Positions 61,304 through 64,000 of a stretch of 64,000 bases of DNA are shown piece by piece. The position numbers were made by a program, and so were the translations under genes. The notes under the pieces are model-generated. The model was given only the letters and a program-made list of their open reading frames with translations. It was not told where the DNA came from and did no database searches. This DNA is from JBDHWG01 sp039810085. GTDB lineage: Bacteria; Chloroflexota; Anaerolineae; Epilineales; JAHCIE01. Positions within the stretch are counted from its first letter, which is position 1. Each line of letters starts with the position of its first letter. The DNA is taken from contig JBDHWG010000019.1 of the NCBI GenBank assembly GCA_039810085.1, positions 1 to 64,000 on the forward strand. Reading direction: 5' to 3'.

Positions 61304-62389
61304 CTACGCGTCGCGCGTCACGAGCGTCTTGCTCTGGGCGTCGTACAGCCGAATCTTGCCCGCCTCGGGCTGGAGATAGACGGTGTCGTCGGGGGCGACC
61401 GGGAAGTCGGTGCGCGTCGCCACTTTCGCCAGCTCGTCGCCGACCTGGACGGTCAGCAGCAGGTGCGAGCCGAGCGGCTCGATAACCAGGACGCGCGCCG
61501 GGACGCTGCCCGGCTGCGGCTCCTTGATGGCTTCGATGCTCTCGGCGCGGATGCCGAGCAGGACATCGCGCTGGCCGGTGAGCTTCGCCGGCACCGGCAC
61601 GTTGAGGGCGTGGCCGCCGACGGTGATGGCCGATGCGCCGTTGCTGCCCTGCACCATCCCCTTGAGGAAGTTCATCGGCGGGCTGCCGATGAAGCCGCCG
61701 ACAAACGTGTTCATCGGGTCGTCGTAGACCTGGGTTGGCACGTCCACCTGCGCGATCTCGCCCGCCTGCATCACCGCGATGCGGTCGCCCATGCTCATCG
61801 CTTCGACCTGGTCGTGGGTGACGTAGACCGTTGTCGTCTGGACTTCCTGCAACAGGCGCTTCAGCTCGGCGCGCGCCTGGAGCCGCAGCAGCGCGTCCAG
61901 GTTGCTGAGGGGTTCGTCCATCAGCAAGACGGCCGGCTCCATCACCAGGGCGCGGGCGACGGCGACGCGCTGGCGCTGGCCGCCACTGAGCTGGGCCGGG
62001 TAGCGCTCCGCCAGATGGCCGATCTGCATCAGCTCCGCCGCGCGGTCCACGCGCCGCTTGAGCGTATCGGCCGGCGTTTTCTGCATGCGCAGACCGAAGG
62101 CGATATTGTCGTACACCGTCAGATGGGGAAAGACGGCGTAGCTCTGGAAGACCATCGCAATCTGGCGGCGGCGCGGCGGCTCGTCCGTCACGTCCCGCCC
62201 GCCGATGAGGATGCGCCCGCGCTCCGGGTACTCCAGGCCGGCGATGCAGCGCAGCAGCGTCGTCTTGCCGCAGCCGCTCGGGCCGAGGAGCACCATGAAC
62301 TCGCGGTCGTGGATCGTGAGTGACACGTCCTTGAGCGCGGTGAACTTGCCGAAGACCTTGCGCACGCTGTCAATGCGGATTTCAGCCAT
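61304..62389 (-). CDS. Sugar ABC transporter ATP-binding protein (UgpC/MalK/MsmK type)
   Basis: 361 residues. Walker A GPSGCGKTT (36-44), signature LSGGQRQRVAVARAL (about 130), Walker B LLMDEPLSN, and a C-terminal OB-fold regulatory domain (MNFLKG, then VLLGIRAESI). It powers the two permeases encoded upstream and belongs to the MalK-like, shared ATPases. Nine bases separate it from the MalG-like gene. The solute-binding protein must lie beyond the right edge. Confidence 0.92.
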   Translation of the reverse strand: MAEIRIDSVRKVFGKFTALKDVSLTIHDREFMVLLGPSGCGKTTLLRCIAGLEYPERGRILIGGRDVTDEPPRRRQIAMVFQSYAVFPHLTVYDNIAFGLRMQKTPADTLKRRVDRAAELMQIGHLAERYPAQLSGGQRQRVAVARALVMEPAVLLMDEPLSNLDALLRLQARAELKRLLQEVQTTTVYVTHDQVEAMSMGDRIAVMQAGEIAQVDVPTQVYDDPMNTFVGGFIGSPPMNFLKGMVQGSNGASAITVGGHALNVPVPAKLTGQRDVLLGIRAESIEAIKEPQPGSVPARVLVIEPLGSHLLLTVQVGDELAKVATRTDFPVAPDDTVYLQPEAGKIRLYDAQSKTLVTRDA

Positions 62390-62398
62390 GCTACCCTC

Positions 62399-63256
62399 CT
62401 ACTTCACCACCTGGCCCCACATGCCGAGCAGGTACTTGCGGATGATGAAGATGAAGATGAGTGCCGGAAAGACGAGGAAAAAGCCGCCCGCGAACCGGAA
62501 GTAGAGCGGCGAGTCGTTGAGCTGGCTCATCACGAGCGCCGGCAGAGTGCGGTTGCGCAGCGTCAGGATGGTCGCCGCGAACACCTCGTTCCACGAGAGG
62601 ACGAAGGTGAAAATGGCCGAGGCGGCGAGGCCCGGCAGCGCCAGGGGCAGCGCCACGCGCATGAACGCTTGCAGCCGGTTGCAGCCTAGGGTCAGCGCCG
62701 CTTCCTCCAGCTCCCGCGATACGCCCATGAAGATGCTGCTGCTCACAAGGATGGTGACGGGCAGCGCCAGCGCCGTGTGCGCCAGCGCGACGCCCCACAG
62801 CGTGTCGTACAGCCCCCACTGGATGAAGTTGACGGCCAGCGGGATGGAGAGGATGACGATGGGAAACGCCCGCGTGGTCAAAATCAGCATCTTGAACGAG
62901 TCGCGGCCCGGAAAGATGAAGCGGGCCAGGGCATAGCCGGCCGGCGCGCCGATGAGCATCGAGAGCAGCAGCGCCAAGACACCGACGATGACACTGTTGC
63001 GCGTCGCGTCCAGGACGCCGCGCGAGCCGACGAAGAACTGCATCGTCTCGGCGGAGAACTGGTTGGGGATGACGCTCTTGGGGTAGGTGTAGATGGCATC
63101 GCGCGGGCTGAACGCGGCCACGGCGATCAGGTAGATGGGAACGATCATGAACAGCGTCAGCACAACGATCCCGGCGTACAGCCCGATGCGGCTCAGGGTC
63201 CGCCGCCGCGAGCGCTGGGCTGGCTCGATGTTGAGGGGCATCTCCGCTGTGGTCAT
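62399..63256 (-). CDS. Sugar ABC transporter permease, MalG-like
   Basis: 285 residues with six membrane helices. The EAA loop that binds the ATPase is visible as SRELEEAALTLGCNRLQAFM with LPLALPG. It forms the import channel with the MalF-like permease. ATG overlaps the MalF-like stop as ATGA, so the genes are coupled. The start MTTAEMPLNIEPAQR gives a short cytoplasmic N-terminus. Confidence 0.92.
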   Translation of the reverse strand: MTTAEMPLNIEPAQRSRRRTLSRIGLYAGIVVLTLFMIVPIYLIAVAAFSPRDAIYTYPKSVIPNQFSAETMQFFVGSRGVLDATRNSVIVGVLALLLSMLIGAPAGYALARFIFPGRDSFKMLILTTRAFPIVILSIPLAVNFIQWGLYDTLWGVALAHTALALPVTILVSSSIFMGVSRELEEAALTLGCNRLQAFMRVALPLALPGLAASAIFTFVLSWNEVFAATILTLRNRTLPALVMSQLNDSPLYFRFAGGFFLVFPALIFIFIIRKYLLGMWGQVVK

Positions 63257-64000
63257 TGCCCTAGCTCCTCGTCACGTGTGCGCAGAGCGCGCAGGTAGAG
63301 ACCGGTGGTCACCAGCGAGAAGATCAGGATCAGCAGGGCGTAGGCGGCGGCGACGTTGGGGTTGTGGTTGCCGCCGTACCAGTTATAGGCCTCACTCGCC
63401 AGCACCGGCATGCGCGTCCCGGCCAGTGCCACGACAACCGCGAACACCTGGAACGCCAGGATGGTGCGTAGAATGAGGGCCACCTGCAAGCTGGGGCGAA
63501 GCATCGGTAGCGTCACGTGCCATAGCCGCTGCCACGTCGTCGCGCCGAAGACCTCGGCCGCCTCGGTGTAGTCAGGCGGGATGAGCTGCAACCCGGCGAC
63601 GACGATGACCATGACGATGGACGTCGCGCGCCAGACCTCGGCGATGACGACGGCCGCCAGGAGGCTGAGCGGGTGCTCGTAGCTGAGCCAGGCGAACGGG
63701 GTGTTCATGAGGCCGAGGCCGGTCAGCACGGAATTGAGGAAGCCGCGGTCCCCGAAGATCGCCAGCCACACGATGCCGGCGGCCAGGTCGGAGACGCCCA
63801 GCGGGATCGTCCACAGATAGAGGAAGAAGCTGGCGCTCTTGGGCTTGGCCTGGAGCGCCAGGCCCATGATGACGGCCAGCACGAACTGGATCGGGATGAC
63901 GGTGATGATGAGCAGTAAGGTGTTGCGGATGGCGTCACTGAAGTTGACGTCGCTGACCATCCGCTGCAGGTACTGCGTCGTGAACTCGCCCTCCGGCGTC
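63253..64000 (-). CDS. Sugar ABC transporter permease, MalF-like (5' end beyond the window)
   Basis: The frame stays open to the right edge, so the start is missing; an internal ATG at 63960 is not the real start because the reading frame continues with TPEGEFTTQYLQR. At least five membrane helices are visible, and the EAA loop is YTEAAEVFGATTWQRLWHVT with LPMLRPS. It pairs with the MalG-like permease. Together with the ATPase and two hydrolases it forms an oligosaccharide uptake operon. Confidence 0.9.
   Translation of the reverse strand, partial: TPEGEFTTQYLQRMVSDVNFSDAIRNTLLLIITVIPIQFVLAVIMGLALQAKPKSASFFLYLWTIPLGVSDLAAGIVWLAIFGDRGFLNSVLTGLGLMNTPFAWLSYEHPLSLLAAVVIAEVWRATSIVMVIVVAGLQLIPPDYTEAAEVFGATTWQRLWHVTLPMLRPSLQVALILRTILAFQVFAVVVALAGTRMPVLASEAYNWYGGNHNPNVAAAYALLILIFSLVTTGLYLRALRTRDEELGQ

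Overview
The window is 64 kb of a fairly GC-rich bacterial chromosome. It has no ribosomal or other marker gene, so taxonomy is only inferred: the gene styles (large MalT-like LuxR regulators, Thr/Pro-linked secreted proteins, a dockerin-tailed beta-helix protein, DUF72 and CHAT proteins, MalFG-type sugar importers) suggest a Chloroflexota-like bacterium, but other GC-rich phyla are possible.

Layout. (A) 1-5.8 kb: the 3' end of an IS256-family insertion sequence, then a DUF4132 giant protein with a small partner gene on the minus strand. (B) 5.8-16.2 kb: an accessory island. It opens with an intact DUF72 gene and carries a DUF4062-NACHT-HEAT protein, a PIN-toxin pair and a nuclease-STAND protein. 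Two separate 3'-end remnants of a DUF72 gene punctuate it. The last remnant is followed by a strong hairpin, as if the 3' end of a host DUF72 gene had been displaced twice by cargo insertion. (C) 16.3-21.9 kb: a minus-strand operon reading HTH protein, ECF sigma factor, zinc-finger regulator, TPR-CHAT caspase-like protease, secreted subtilisin. (D) 22-27.1 kb: a MalT-like LuxR regulator behind a perfect consensus promoter, a membrane HD-GYP protein and a small secreted protein. (E) 27.2-58.6 kb: about 31 kb of plus-strand, tightly packed or overlapping genes for a cell-surface polysaccharide. A NusG-family specialised elongation factor heads it. Next come secreted structural or enzymatic proteins and Wzz, Wzy and Wzx homologues. 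The rest are glycosyltransferases, deacetylases, ATP-grasp and asparagine-synthetase-like amide-forming enzymes, a FemAB-like transferase, methyltransferases, a priming sugar transferase and an amino-sugar nucleotide pathway. (F) 58.6-64 kb: a minus-strand carbohydrate ABC importer with two tandem (alpha/alpha)6-type glycoside hydrolases, running off the right edge.

How the parts may work together (inference). Region E makes a lipid-linked, Wzy-polymerised polysaccharide with 3-amino sugars. Its amino groups are probably exposed by NodB-like deacetylases and acylated by the ATP-grasp, asparagine-synthetase-like and FemAB-like enzymes. The HD-GYP and LuxR genes upstream are plausible regulators. 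Regions B and C look like two independent immunity or stress modules. B is a recurrent insertion site for STAND-type defence genes. C is a sigma-factor-controlled proteolytic cascade candidate. No CRISPR array, tRNA, rRNA, integrase or prophage gene was seen.
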